Shown here: piece after piece, positions 8,831-18,415 of the stretch
How the letters are laid out: each line of letters opens with the position of its first letter
How positions within the stretch are numbered: the first letter of the stretch is position 1
NCBI RefSeq assembly: GCF_000730285.1
Contig: NZ_CP007174.1
Span: 2,890,374-2,954,373, forward strand
Origin: Candidatus Nitrososphaera evergladensis SR1
Lineage (GTDB): Archaea; Thermoproteota; Nitrososphaeria; Nitrososphaerales; Nitrososphaeraceae
Direction of reading: 5' to 3'
DNA length: 64,000 nucleotides
Program-made: the position numbers and the translations under genes
Notes under the pieces: model-generated
Told to the model about the DNA's origin: nothing
Seen by the model: the letters and a program-made list of their open reading frames with translations, nothing else
The model's database searches: none

Positions 8831-9619
8831 TCAGAAAACACCTCCGATTGCCAGGTTGCCCATGGGCATCATCTGAGGGGTAGAAACCGCGCTGGTGTTC
8901 GGGTCGACAGTCATCTTGTAGAGCGTCCCGCCGTTAACATCGGCGACTGTGATACTATAGACTACTCCTACATTTCCTCCCTCCGAGCCTTCAATTTCGC
9001 CTGCAATTGCTATGCCATTTGGAATCTGGTTTTCTGCTAGATTGGCAGCGTCAACCAAAGTTATAGTGAGGTTTCCAAAGGTCGTTACATTGCCCGCAGC
9101 AGCACCAAGCTCCACCAGGGGTCTACCTTCCGTAGACCTGGCAAGAACTCTTCCAGTACTAGGATCGACGTATACTTTGTAGGCTAGCTCGCTGTTCAGG
9201 TCGGCCACCGTTATGTTGTATACGAGCGAGTCCTGTACTGCATCCAAGCTGCCTGCAACCACCGTGCCATTAGTGACTTGTTCTTCTGCCAGGTCGGTCG
9301 CATCTACCAGCGTTGCATTGATGTGCTGATTCAAAAAGTCCTTCGCTGCTTGCTTGACGTTTATGGATCCATTCAGCTGCGGCATTGCAGTCGTCACATT
9401 GGAAGTATTAGAGTTAGTAGTATTATTATTGTCACTTGTGATAGGACCAGCCTGTGCAAAAGCGCTCAAGGGAGTGACCGTCGTTGCAGTCGATGTTGTC
9501 ATCCCCATCCCTACAGACGGGAGAGCAGCAATCACCAAACCAATAATGATGGCGACAGCTGCCCGGGACCGCATTGCGAAATGCAAGAATGTTTTACTTC
9601 TGTCTGGACTTGACATCAC
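8831..9619 (-). CDS. Secreted protein with two PepSY-like repeats
   Basis: The 262-residue protein has a signal peptide (hydrophobic core around residues 18-35, Ala-rich end FAQA) and a Ser/Thr/Asn linker. Two related repeats follow, each with a helix LVDAxxLAExQ.NG, a turn AG and a strand VYxITVAD, at about 90-165 and 180-255. They end in TGRVLA or NTSAVS. This matches PepSY-like domains, which are extracytoplasmic modules often linked to protease inhibition. A frameshifted paralog lies at 21912-22596. The domain call rests on motif layout. Confidence 0.7.
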   Translation of the reverse strand: MMSSPDRSKTFLHFAMRSRAAVAIIIGLVIAALPSVGMGMTTSTATTVTPLSAFAQAGPITSDNNNTTNSNTSNVTTAMPQLNGSINVKQAAKDFLNQHINATLVDATDLAEEQVTNGTVVAGSLDAVQDSLVYNITVADLNSELAYKVYVDPSTGRVLARSTEGRPLVELGAAAGNVTTFGNLTITLVDAANLAENQIPNGIAIAGEIEGSEGGNVGVVYSITVADVNGGTLYKMTVDPNTSAVSTPQMMPMGNLAIGGVF

Positions 9620-9794
9620 TTCATATTCTTACAGTTTGCCATCTTAAAACTTGGGTAACATATTTGAGTATCAAATCTATATGAAACGTTCATAGCATAA
9701 TTTTCTTATGCTGTGGCTAGGATGTCTTCGCCACTGTAACACAATATATGCATCCTAACTTTTTAAAGTTTGACATTCACACCATATAGATGAT

Positions 9795-10256
9795 GTGACT
9801 CCTCGTAATTTTGCAAAAACCAATTGTTCTTTGTCAGTAGTGGCCATATCTGCTCTACTATGTGATGCATTTCTTTCGCATAAAGACGTTTTCCAAAATA
9901 CGACTACTACTGCTATGGCAGTCGTCTATCATAAGGCAGATGAAACAGCTGCTATGCCTACTAATGATAATGTTATTGTTCTCAATCCAAAGGACAGCGA
10001 TGTCAGGTCACGCCTTTTCCGATCTAGAGAAAGGACGTCTGACGGTAAAAAGAAGAAGCGGCAGGTCAAATTTCTGATTTGCGACTCTTGTTTCTGGTGC
10101 GCGTCGGTGATCTCAATGGAATCTTCACCCACGGCAGGAGAATCTCGGATCGTAAGCTGCCCTGTGTGCGATAGCAAACAAGTAGAATGGCTTCCCGTAT
10201 CAACGGACAACTATCTTGATGATAACGACGAACCTTGTGAATGGCGACATTTTTGA
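9795..10256 (+). CDS. Zinc-ribbon protein, copy 1 (ICDSCFWCAS type)
   Basis: The frame from the GTG at 9795 gives 153 residues. The conserved part is the last third: VKFLICDSCFWCASVI, a short loop, then VSCPVCDSKQVEWLPV. Two Cys-x-x-Cys pairs (the first overlapping a third Cys) form a likely zinc ribbon. A start at the ATG at 9915 would remove a doubtful hydrophobic leader. The same ribbon occurs at 17991-18305. It may bind nucleic acid or protein; the function is unknown. Confidence 0.65.
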   Translation: MTPRNFAKTNCSLSVVAISALLCDAFLSHKDVFQNTTTTAMAVVYHKADETAAMPTNDNVIVLNPKDSDVRSRLFRSRERTSDGKKKKRQVKFLICDSCFWCASVISMESSPTAGESRIVSCPVCDSKQVEWLPVSTDNYLDDNDEPCEWRHF

Positions 10257-10409
10257 AGCAGAGATAAAAGACCTCTAGACAAGATAAGGAACAAGGTACC
10301 TTTTGCGGACTAGGCAGAGGAGATTCATATCATATATGCATGTACACGCACTGGTATCAGAATACAAAGAAAGAGAGCTATAAAGGACGCTTGATGGAAT
10401 GAGTAATTG

Positions 10410-10958
10410 ATGGTTGAAAATGACAAGGCTGATGATTGTAATAATACTAATGATGATGCAATTGCAGCTGAATTAGATTCGATCTTGGACTCATATGCTG
10501 ACGATGAAACAAGACCGCAGGACAATGTGCTTAATGAAGAGCAAGAACAAGAATTCTTGGCAAGATTCGAGCGGATAAAAGTCGAGGTAATCAAACCGAC
10601 GATGGAGGAAATCGGAAAGTATCTTGAGAGAAAGGGACACTCTTATCAAATCAAGGACAATGCCAGCCCATACCATGACGAAAATCCAATAATAAAGATG
10701 GAGATCTATCCAAAAATCTCTGCTGCTGACGACGGCCGGCTACAGGAGCACGAGTTTCCCACCATCGCCTTCATAGCCGAGCCTGACATTGCAACAGTCG
10801 GAATAGAAGTCAGAGATGGCATGCCAAGACGGCCTGGGCTCACCAGAGGTCACACAACCAACCTTGAGTCCCTTACAAAGGAATACGTCCGAAACCAGAT
10901 TATTACCGTGATAAAGATGAATTTTGTAAAGAGGCCTGCTCGCAAAAATAGTGACTAG
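10410..10958 (+). CDS. Hypothetical protein, conserved-looking (182 aa)
   Basis: The acidic N-terminus (residues 1-45, many Asp/Asn) is followed by a folded-looking part: FERIKVEVIKPTMEEIGKYL, then FPTIAFIAEPDIATVGIEVRD and NQIITVIKMNFVKR. I do not recognise the family. It lies upstream of the convergent DUF2182 gene. Composition is soluble and cytoplasmic. Confidence 0.7.
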   Translation: MVENDKADDCNNTNDDAIAAELDSILDSYADDETRPQDNVLNEEQEQEFLARFERIKVEVIKPTMEEIGKYLERKGHSYQIKDNASPYHDENPIIKMEIYPKISAADDGRLQEHEFPTIAFIAEPDIATVGIEVRDGMPRRPGLTRGHTTNLESLTKEYVRNQIITVIKMNFVKRPARKNSD

Positions 10959-11143
10959 GCCGACGAGACAGAATGCTGTTGTTGGAGAAACAGTTGACTA
11001 TATCATCTATAAATTGTTTATCCGAACAGTAGGGTTTTTTGTCATTTGATGTTGCTTGGGGTGGGGAACAAGTATTCTTGTCGATGCCAATGCGCTCATT
11101 CATGATTCTTCCTTCAATTAGGGGCCAAGCTCCCATTCACACT
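10959..11143. other. Convergent intergenic region
   Basis: No supported gene. A minus-strand frame here (rich in Cys, Asn and Ser) has no family resemblance. Confidence 0.35.
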
Positions 11144-12229
11144 CTATTTTGATGCGGATGAGGGCATTTTCATTTCAGACATTGCATCAGAATTTACAGG
11201 TGAACTTACTACTGCCTCTGAATTATTTCCCATGTTATTAACTGGGTTTTGCATTTGCATAGAACCTTCCGAACTATTGTCGTTTGTCATTGATGATGTG
11301 CCTTCAACACCGCTCATCGCACCAATACCACCATTGTCCATGACCATGCCATCACTACTCCCTCCACTGCCGCTCTCCCCACTCATCAAAGATGCCGCTG
11401 ATGACAATACCAGTGATGGAAGCATCCCTGAAATGACTAGTATTCCAGTTATAACCAGGCCAATTCCAGCAGTTCTTGCAACCCATATTCCCCTTGACCA
11501 CATCTTTTCTGCAAAAATAATCCCTGCAAACAGGCCCATCCAGAGCAGGTTCATCCAGCCAAGCGCCACCATAAGCAAAAAATACGGCCAGCAGCATCCA
11601 AGGCAGTACAGGCCATGCCAAAGTCCCATTCTGACTGCGCCAGAGGTTCCGTCTTTCCACCTGCGCATGAAAAAGCTCAGCGGGGACTCACAATACCCTA
11701 TGCACACTCGCTTTAATGGAGTGAATTGGTAGGCACCTGCTATTATCAAAAGGACTCCGTAGATGCTTGCAATAAGTTGAGAGTTATTACCTGCAGAAGC
11801 AGTGGTCGTCATCATTATGGTGTTGTTCATCACAAGCGACCATCCAAGAAGCAGAGCAATCCCAGTAAGAGCCCAGACTAAAAGATAGCAGCCGATAAAG
11901 AGTATGACCCTTAGTGAGTGAATAGAGGAAGAAGATCTTGGCTTCTCTCCTTCTTCCTCCTGAACAATGAGGGCGCTTTGATTCACCTCTTTGCCTTCTT
12001 TATTGCTATTGGCGACAAATCTGTTATACAAAAGAACCATTGGGGCAATAGCCGGAAACATCATTGCCGCCATTCCTGCTGTCCAGCTTGCTGTAAAAAG
12101 TGAGATAGCCAAAGGGTTGTATGTAGTCATGGCAACCATCATGTCAGGTTGCTCTATGGACGCGATCCAAGCAATAGCAGACGTGCCAATCAAAGAGGCA
12201 ATTACTGCTTTTTGACTCTTGTTCACCAA
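11144..12229 (-). CDS. DUF2182 predicted metal-binding membrane protein
   Basis: The 361-residue protein has about six to seven membrane segments. It has the family elements WTAGMAAMMFPAIAPM near residue 50, a GAYQFTPLK segment followed by CIGYCESPLSFF (about 165-190) and GLYCLGCCWPYFLL (about 206-220), whose Cys residues suggest metal or redox chemistry. The C-terminal 90 residues are Met/Ser/Asn-rich and probably lie outside the cell. DUF2182 genes commonly neighbour DUF1326 genes, and one lies divergently just upstream. Confidence 0.85.
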   Translation of the reverse strand: MVNKSQKAVIASLIGTSAIAWIASIEQPDMMVAMTTYNPLAISLFTASWTAGMAAMMFPAIAPMVLLYNRFVANSNKEGKEVNQSALIVQEEEGEKPRSSSSIHSLRVILFIGCYLLVWALTGIALLLGWSLVMNNTIMMTTTASAGNNSQLIASIYGVLLIIAGAYQFTPLKRVCIGYCESPLSFFMRRWKDGTSGAVRMGLWHGLYCLGCCWPYFLLMVALGWMNLLWMGLFAGIIFAEKMWSRGIWVARTAGIGLVITGILVISGMLPSLVLSSAASLMSGESGSGGSSDGMVMDNGGIGAMSGVEGTSSMTNDNSSEGSMQMQNPVNNMGNNSEAVVSSPVNSDAMSEMKMPSSASK

Positions 12230-12472
12230 AAGAGAAGAATGTGTTGTTTGCTTTAAAGTATTGCTTGGTCGGCAAAATATGATTTATTGATATAAGTTAT
12301 AGAAGAAGCTGCTCTTGGCATTCTCAAAACTCTTTGAGCGGTGGTAGTAGCAGCAATAGCACTAACATCGTTTAAGCATGAGGGGTCCCTATGTGCTTCA
12401 CTTATATCCGTAAATAATTCATCTCACTCTCCAATAATCTTAAAAGGATCACAGTGATTGCATTCTGCATAT

Positions 12473-13135
12473 ATGTCGACAACAACATCACAGGCCGCCT
12501 CGCAATCCTCTGTCTCTGAAATTCCAAAATGGCAAATGAAAGCGAACTATGTTGAAGCATGCAACTGTGATCACGGCTGTCCGTGCAACTTCAACGGCTT
12601 TCCAACGTATGGATTTTGCAGGGCGCTTGTACTTTATGCAATCAAATCTGGAAGCTACTATGGAAACGTAAAGCTAGACGGAATAGACGTAGTTATGGCG
12701 GCATCTTGGCCAAAAGCCATCCATGAAGGCAATGGTACTGCACAGCTGTACATATCAAAAGACACAACGCAAGAACAAAGAGATGCCATCCTGAAGATAT
12801 TCTCTGGCCAAGCAAAGGGCGAGGGTCCATTTACAATATTCGCCTCAACGTTCAAGTACCTTCTTGAGCCCCAGTTCGTAGATATCAAGAAGAACATCGA
12901 TGGAAAAAAGAGTACTTTCTCTGTTCCTAGCGTATTGGATGTTCAAGTTGAAACGTTCAAAAATCCGGTAACTGGAGAGGAGCAAGATACGCAAATACAC
13001 CTTCCAAAGGGGTTCATATGGAAGCTTGGGCACGCTGCCAAGTCAAAGCTGATGAAGATCTCTACTCCAAGCCTCAACTTTGACGATTCTGGACAGAATG
13101 TGATTGTTTCGGAAGTAGAATACAAGGGTCCCTGA
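12473..13135 (+). CDS. DUF1326 family protein
   Basis: The protein (220 residues from the ATG at 12473) carries the family hallmark EACNCDHGCPCNFNGFPTYG at about residues 28-47, a cluster of four Cys and one His fit for metal or cofactor binding. The start follows an AT-rich TATA-like box near 12438. Divergent pairing with the DUF2182 membrane protein is a recurring context and suggests a joint, still undefined role. Confidence 0.88.
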   Translation: MSTTTSQAASQSSVSEIPKWQMKANYVEACNCDHGCPCNFNGFPTYGFCRALVLYAIKSGSYYGNVKLDGIDVVMAASWPKAIHEGNGTAQLYISKDTTQEQRDAILKIFSGQAKGEGPFTIFASTFKYLLEPQFVDIKKNIDGKKSTFSVPSVLDVQVETFKNPVTGEEQDTQIHLPKGFIWKLGHAAKSKLMKISTPSLNFDDSGQNVIVSEVEYKGP

Positions 13136-13361
13136 GTCCCTCCCTCTCTTCTTTCTCTTTTTCCTGTTTGCGAGCATAATAAGAGGACGTATATGCGCTA
13201 GCATCCCCACTTGGGTGTGCGAAGCCCACAAGAGAGTTTATTGTAGTACTGTTTAGGGCATCTAGTTTCCGTCATTACTGCCGTTCTGCGTACTAACGTC
13301 TTTTTCAAACGGCCAAAAAGCGCCACAAAGTTGAGCCTGAAAAAGGAGAGAGCATCTCATG
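13136..13361. other. Intergenic region, nothing recognised
   Basis: This gap is convergent and rich in pyrimidine runs just after the DUF1326 stop, which may act as a termination signal. Confidence 0.35.
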
Positions 13362-14167
13362 CTATCTTGATTCCGGGACGGAACCGCGTACAGCCCAGAC
13401 CTGGCCGCGAAGGATAAACGGAGCTGTTTCATCTCGAAGTCTCAACTGCCTCTTTACTTCTTCACGGAGGATTGGTAGGTGGTCGTGGCCGATATGTTTC
13501 AGATACGCGCCGGCCGGGCCTTGACCCATCAGGAAAGGCTCCCAATAGTCCGGAAAAGATTTGAAATTCATCTCGACTTCCAGTGACTGTTCTCGTGTAT
13601 ATTATCAAGTGCAGCAGACTTGCATAGCTCAGAGAGCTCACCGGCGCGGCACAGCGGCATGTGCCTTTCATCTAGCCTGCTAGCGGTCGAGTCCACAGCT
13701 ACTGCGGCATCCCAAAACACTCGCAGCATCTCCATGACGCCACCATAATCCCATACCGCCGCGACAACCTGCCCTCCGGGTTTTGTTACCCTCTTCATTT
13801 CAGAGAGCGCCCGGGGTGCATTTGGGATGAAGTTGAGCACGAGCATGGAAAGGCTATTGTCAAATGCCGCATCCGGAAAGGCAAGGTTCTGTACGTCACC
13901 GATTTCAAAGTGAACCCTGTCAGAGTAATTGTTGCGAGATTCGGCGTAGCTGACGTATTCCTTTGAAGTGTCTATGCCCACTACATGGCAGAGGGGCCTG
14001 AATTCGGCGATGGCGAAAGCCAGAGCACCTACGCCACAACCAGCATCAAGGATCTTGCCGCCACTATTGGGAATCTCTGCAAATTGTGCCAAGCATGGCG
14101 CAAGCAGGCGGCTCCACCTACCCATGAATTGATCATAGGCATAGGCGTTGGTAAACATGTGCGCCAC
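13362..14167 (-). pseudogene. SAM-dependent methyltransferase (class I), frameshifted
   Basis: The first frame (start 14167) has the SAM-binding loop ILDAGCGVGALAFAIAE near residue 40, motif II VVGIDTSKEYVSYA, and LAFPDAAFDNSLSMLVL. At about 13575 it runs into a stop, while the remaining 70 residues (EMNFKSFPDYWEPFLMGQG to the stop at 13362) continue in another frame. The summed length, 268 codons plus two bases, fits one indel in a UbiE/type-11-like methyltransferase. The cofactor domain is intact but the substrate-side tail is disconnected. Confidence 0.8.
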
Positions 14168-14601
14168 TTCTGTTCACGGAGTAAAGCGCAAGGTAGATAG
14201 AAATAGCTATCATTGATCTTCAGGCAGCGTTTCCGGACTAGAGCTATCCTTCTGTTATGCGTACATCCTATCTCTCTTGCTAAATGAATGGCGGTTAACC
14301 GTAACATTTCGTGCGTATCAATACGTATTACTTCGCGCGATTCCTTAAGTTCTGTAACATTAGCATTTGATCTATTGTAAGATTGAAGGTGAATCTGTTT
14401 CAACAATCTGAGCTTGCTGTAACTAGCACATAAAACGATAACACTTCAGTGCTTTTTTTGTTATCTCAGATTAAGAGAGAAACAAATCGTGTTAAGTGCT
14501 AAAGATAAATCCTTGGTATGCATGATAAATGTCTAGCATTAAAACATGCGTCTGCTTATTTGAGCGCATCAAAAAAAAGAAGGGAAGGCTACAATAAATC
14601 A
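14168..14601. other. Intergenic region, nothing recognised
   Basis: AT-rich; no supported gene or RNA. The promoter of the methyltransferase probably lies at its left end. Confidence 0.35.
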
Positions 14602-15255
14602 CTAGCCGTCGTCGTCATTCTCTTTGTCATCTTCTTCATCGTCGTGTTTGTTGTTGTGCTCCTTACCGTAGTGGTCATGATCACGGTCACGGTCTCCATG
14701 ATAGCGGTCTTTGTCATTGTCATCCTCGGTATCACACCATTTGTCACCATCGTGTCTTTCCATGGTATTCTTCTTTTCGAATTCATACCTGTACGTGTGG
14801 TCACCCTTGTACTTCTCATAATCGCTTGAATCCTTGGAACCACTGCCACTAGAATAGTCGTATGATGACTTGTCCTTGTGGTCCTTTCCATTGTCATCAT
14901 TTTTATCGTCATTACGGTTATTGTCGTAGCTAGCGTCCTTGTCTTTGTGGTAATGGCCGCCACTGTCTCTGTCGTTTTTGTCATCATCTTCAGACTTTTC
15001 ATCACCTTCGTACGACTTGCCAAAGCCACTTTCTTTTTCATTCTCTTTAGAGTCGTGCGATTTCTTTAGCTTGTATTCATAGTCGGTACTCTTCTCTGTC
15101 TCTTTCCAGTATCCGCAGTTCTTGTAGTAGTATTCGCTGCCCTTAGATGCGTGCGCTGAAGTCGGTGCGACGGCCAATGACATTATCGACGCGGCGCCAA
15201 GTACTATCAATACAAGGGTCACGATTCTTCTCCTTTTGAGAGTTTGTTTGGACAT
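14602..15255 (-). CDS. Secreted low-complexity Asp/Lys/Ser/His-rich protein
   Basis: A signal peptide (RRRIVTLVLIVLGAASIMSL, cleaved near SAHA) is followed by about 185 residues made almost only of Asp, Glu, Lys, Ser, Tyr, His, Asn and Gly. Two Cys residues occur, at about 47 and 160. Such charged, disordered secreted proteins may bind cations or belong to the cell surface. A shifted frame over the same DNA is Thr/Met-rich and lacks a signal peptide, so it was rejected. The function is unknown. Confidence 0.7.
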   Translation of the reverse strand: MSKQTLKRRRIVTLVLIVLGAASIMSLAVAPTSAHASKGSEYYYKNCGYWKETEKSTDYEYKLKKSHDSKENEKESGFGKSYEGDEKSEDDDKNDRDSGGHYHKDKDASYDNNRNDDKNDDNGKDHKDKSSYDYSSGSGSKDSSDYEKYKGDHTYRYEFEKKNTMERHDGDKWCDTEDDNDKDRYHGDRDRDHDHYGKEHNNKHDDEEDDKENDDDG

Positions 15256-15549
15256 AGGATATTATTTACCGGCAATGTCGCTATTATGCACACGAGGAGA
15301 AAAAACAGAAAAGGAGACGTGACAAGATATTACTCATGAGGCACTAGCTAACCTGACACGGCAACACATCAATTAGGAGCGTGCTCATAAAATCACGATA
15401 TGCGGACGAGATCCGAATCCTTGTATTTCAAGGATATCAATTTTTGTTAATGTGATGTGGTCACGATACTGGTAACAGATCACTGGAATTTCTTTGCTAA
15501 AATATACCCATATGAGCTTTAATCTTCGAGAACCTAAATTGAAGAAGTC
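15256..15549. other. Divergent promoter region
   Basis: An AT-rich stretch between two divergent genes that probably holds both promoters; nothing else was seen. Confidence 0.35.
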
Positions 15550-15978
15550 ATGATGCAAGCCGTCCGCAGTTTTGAAATCAGAACAACGTCCGCAGTGCCG
15601 TCATCAAAGATCGTCCACAGAACAAATTTCGCGATCGCAATAATAGGATTCTTAGCATCGACGCTTCCAGGGTACTTTATCGCGGCGAACACGACAAGCG
15701 CATCACAGGAAGAGGGACGACCTCCCAACCTTGTAAGGGAAGGCTTTGTCTTGCTGACAACAGGGCGCTGCAAGATATCAAAGAATGATGATTGTTATTA
15801 CAATGATTTCGCTGTAGTACGACATCTTGCAATTCAGAAACACAAGAGGGCTCCAATCTGCACGCGCTGCCGCGATAAAGCATCGTTCGAAGTCCTCCAT
15901 GAAACAGAGGCTTGCTATCTTATGCGTCGTTTTTGTACCCGTTGCCTGGCGGGAGCTGGGTATGATTTGCCCGAATAG
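15550..15978 (+). CDS. Zinc-ribbon protein with an N-terminal hydrophobic segment (CTRCRDK type)
   Basis: The 142-residue protein has one hydrophobic segment around residues 25-42 and a C-terminal zinc site: APICTRCRDKASFEVLHETE, CYLMRRFCTRCLAGAGYDLP. The two Cys-x-x-Cys pairs sit about 30 residues apart. A 5'-truncated paralog at about 24215-24403 keeps the second half but has lost one ligand. It may be anchored to the membrane. The start at 15550 is an ATG. Confidence 0.65.
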   Translation: MMQAVRSFEIRTTSAVPSSKIVHRTNFAIAIIGFLASTLPGYFIAANTTSASQEEGRPPNLVREGFVLLTTGRCKISKNDDCYYNDFAVVRHLAIQKHKRAPICTRCRDKASFEVLHETEACYLMRRFCTRCLAGAGYDLPE

Positions 15979-16330
15979 TGTATAATTCCTGATACCGCTA
16001 TGTTGTAGTGAGCTGCTCTTTGTAACGGATTCCTCAGATCGGTCGGATGTTCTGCGTCAAGCGCGCCTTGGTGGCACCTGTAGTTCCAGTGGATGCCAAG
16101 GGTTTGGGCGGTAAGTGCACTCTAGTCCATAAGGTAATTAATTTTACGAGAGGTCATCCCATCTTTGTCGGCTCCTGACTTTGCCCCTGCAATGACCTGC
16201 AAATCCAAGAATGCGTTTTCTTTCTTGTGTCAGGATTCTCAATTTTCTGTCGATCGGTCCAAAGACTACTTCATTCATTCTACTTCAATATCCTATACGT
16301 CACCTCGAGGAGCAGCTTGGTACATGTACT
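15979..16330. other. Convergent intergenic region
   Basis: No supported gene. A weak inverted repeat (CCTTGG...CCAAGG) lies near 16068-16105, following the zinc-ribbon gene, and could form a hairpin. Confidence 0.3.
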
Positions 16331-17593
16331 CTAAGGGCTAGGAGCGTCATCCTTGGTGGCGGTCTTCGCGGAAGATGGCGCTTTTTCTGGCGGTACTTTC
16401 TTGTAGGCTGCCTTTAGCCACAGTGGCGTTATGATGGTGGTAGCTGCTACCATGATGATGACTGAAGTATATACGTCGCCTGTTATGGCTCCTGCTGACA
16501 CACCAACACCCGCAACTATCAAACCCACTTCTCCCCTAGATATCATGCCAATTCCAACTCTCATTGCCTTGCTTCTGTCCTTCTTGAGGAATAGAATGGA
16601 CGGCAGGCCGGTGCCAACAAGTTTTGTAATTATGGCCACCGCAACTAGAATTGCAGACAGATACAACACGTTAACGTTTGCTCCCCTTAAATCGACTTGG
16701 GCGCCAATAATTGCAAAGAAAAGTGGAGCGAAAATGATCTGAAGCTTGTCCACATACTCTTCCATTCGGTGGATTACTCTGGTACTTGCAACTGCCATTC
16801 CAACTGCAAACGCGCCAACGATAGGCGACAACCCAACAAATGCGGCAAGTCCAGCGGCTCCAAAGAATGCGGCAGTGGTTACGCCTTCGATGCTTCCCTT
16901 TGACTTCCATAGCCTCTCTGTGTGAAGCAGCTTTGGGATGAGAAATATCGCACCTATGAGAAGGGCGGCAAACAATCCCAGAATCTTCATTATCAGGAGC
17001 GCAATCTCTACTATGTCAGGAGTGGTGTTGCCCGTCTGCACCATCGTAGTCACCACTGATAGTGTTGCGATCGCTAGAATATCGTCGACTATGGCCGCGC
17101 CTAGTATCAACCGGGCCTCTTTTGATCGCATCCTTCCCAATTCCGTCAATACCTGAATAGTGATTGCAATGCTGGTAGCAGTGAGGGCAGTAGCTATAAG
17201 CATGGACTCTAGCGCTGATAGTCCATACGCCTCAAAAACATAGAACCCCACAAAGAATGGCACAATCACACCAAGCGAGCCAACAGTAAATGCCGCAGCA
17301 CCTCCTCTGAGAAACTCTCTTGGAGTTATCTCTAGCCCCGCAATGAACAGGATTACAATGGCAGAAATCTCTCCAATATGCTTGACGGTTTCATCAAGAA
17401 CTACCAGAGGCTCGCCATTAAAAACAGGAATTGCGCCCAAGGCAAAAGGGCCTACAATGATCCCAGCAGTCAGCTCGCCAAGAACTATTGGCAGCTTGAA
17501 TCTGGCAAAGAGTTCTGCAAATATTTTTGCAGCAAACAGAAGTACGCCAATCGTGATAATCACATGAATAAACGCTGACCCCTCTGCTACCAT
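16331..17593 (-). CDS. Kef/NapA-type cation:proton antiporter (CPA2), copy 2
   Basis: The 420-residue protein is nearly identical to the antiporter at 1501-2742, including the AIVDDILAI ion-binding motif and all membrane segments. Differences are mainly in the first few residues and in the C-terminal tail (here KVPPEKAPSSAKTATKDD). The DNA is also clearly alike, so the duplication is fairly recent, yet many third-position changes have accumulated and both frames are open. Two working copies imply dosage or differential expression. Confidence 0.92.
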   Translation of the reverse strand: MVAEGSAFIHVIITIGVLLFAAKIFAELFARFKLPIVLGELTAGIIVGPFALGAIPVFNGEPLVVLDETVKHIGEISAIVILFIAGLEITPREFLRGGAAAFTVGSLGVIVPFFVGFYVFEAYGLSALESMLIATALTATSIAITIQVLTELGRMRSKEARLILGAAIVDDILAIATLSVVTTMVQTGNTTPDIVEIALLIMKILGLFAALLIGAIFLIPKLLHTERLWKSKGSIEGVTTAAFFGAAGLAAFVGLSPIVGAFAVGMAVASTRVIHRMEEYVDKLQIIFAPLFFAIIGAQVDLRGANVNVLYLSAILVAVAIITKLVGTGLPSILFLKKDRSKAMRVGIGMISRGEVGLIVAGVGVSAGAITGDVYTSVIIMVAATTIITPLWLKAAYKKVPPEKAPSSAKTATKDDAPSP

Positions 17594-17752
17594 TGTCTAC
17601 TCCTTTGAATTTCCATGAAGATCCGAAACCAGCTATTAATAACCAGACCAATACTTGATCTTTTATACAGCTCTGAAGAAATTGTTCTGACCGAGGATGC
17701 CTGCCTCTTCTCCCATTGGATTTGTGGTTGCAATGACACGATGGTTAGCCTG

Positions 17753-17905
17753 CTATGTCAAAAGGTCTAGTACCATCTTTAATTCGGTTAATTCTTGCTC
17801 AATTGCATTCTTCTCGATTTCCGAGTTGTATCCGCATTTGAGAAGGAGGCTTTCACATGCTTTTATTTCCGCCAGTAGAATCTCCTTTTTGTCGACGGTC
17901 ATCAT
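17753..17905 (-). CDS. Small helical protein (about 50 aa)
   Basis: From the ATG at 17905 the frame reads MMTVDKKEILLAEIKAC and continues to IEKNAIEQELTELKMVLDLL. It is a charged, probably coiled-coil mini-protein. The open frame extends further upstream but there overlaps the next zinc-ribbon gene. Function unknown. Confidence 0.45.
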   Translation of the reverse strand: MMTVDKKEILLAEIKACESLLLKCGYNSEIEKNAIEQELTELKMVLDLLT

Positions 17906-17990
17906 GAGATGCGTCTGGGGCAATATGTATGCCACCCGGCTTTTGTTCCTCCCACCACACGTCCTCGCTTCAAGAGGCAGGACTCCGATA

Positions 17991-18305
17991 TCAACGATGC
18001 CCACAGGATAGTAGCCTCCGGTTCGAATTGATCTCATCAGTATCTAATGGAATTACGCTCAAGTTTGAATCACAAAGTGGACATTTATTGGGCCGATGAC
18101 CGATGGAAGTGGCGCACCAAAAGCAGAAGTCGCATATCACGAATCGCAAAGGCAATTGCGATTTGTTTTCATATTTAACGGTCCGACCTTCATGCCGCAT
18201 GGCTGTATGGCTTGAGAGCGGGCTAGTCTCTTTTGCGCCTGCCCCTTCGTGTGAGGCAGGATTTGGCCCGGGGCAGCAATCAATATCTGCTACATTACTC
18301 CTCAT
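17991..18305 (-). CDS. Zinc-ribbon protein, copy 2 (ICDFCFWCAT type)
   Basis: From the ATG at 18305 the frame gives 104 residues. The core LRFVICDFCFWCATSI, then NKCPLCDSNLSVIPLDTDE, aligns with the ribbon at 9795-10256, keeping both Cys-x-x-Cys pairs. A shorter start at Met in MRHEGRTV is possible. The pair 9795/17991 belongs to the set of duplicated genes in the first 25 kb. Confidence 0.65.
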   Translation of the reverse strand: MRSNVADIDCCPGPNPASHEGAGAKETSPLSSHTAMRHEGRTVKYENKSQLPLRFVICDFCFWCATSIGHRPNKCPLCDSNLSVIPLDTDEINSNRRLLSCGHR

Positions 18306-18415
18306 GATCCATTCACTTTGAGAATGACGGGGATGATGCTGCCGCTTGAACCACAGAAGCAATTCCCGAGGTGCGTAAGTTTATCAAAACTGCGTGGATC
18401 AAACCTGCTGCTGTC

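Noticed and set aside
14589..15041. Thr/Met-rich frame overlapping the low-complexity secreted protein
   Set aside because: No signal peptide and an implausible composition (mainly Thr, Met, Arg); the other frame has a clear signal peptide.
18005..18035. GGTTCGAATTGATC resembling a tRNA T-arm
   Set aside because: No matching acceptor or anticodon stem; it is inside a zinc-ribbon coding sequence.
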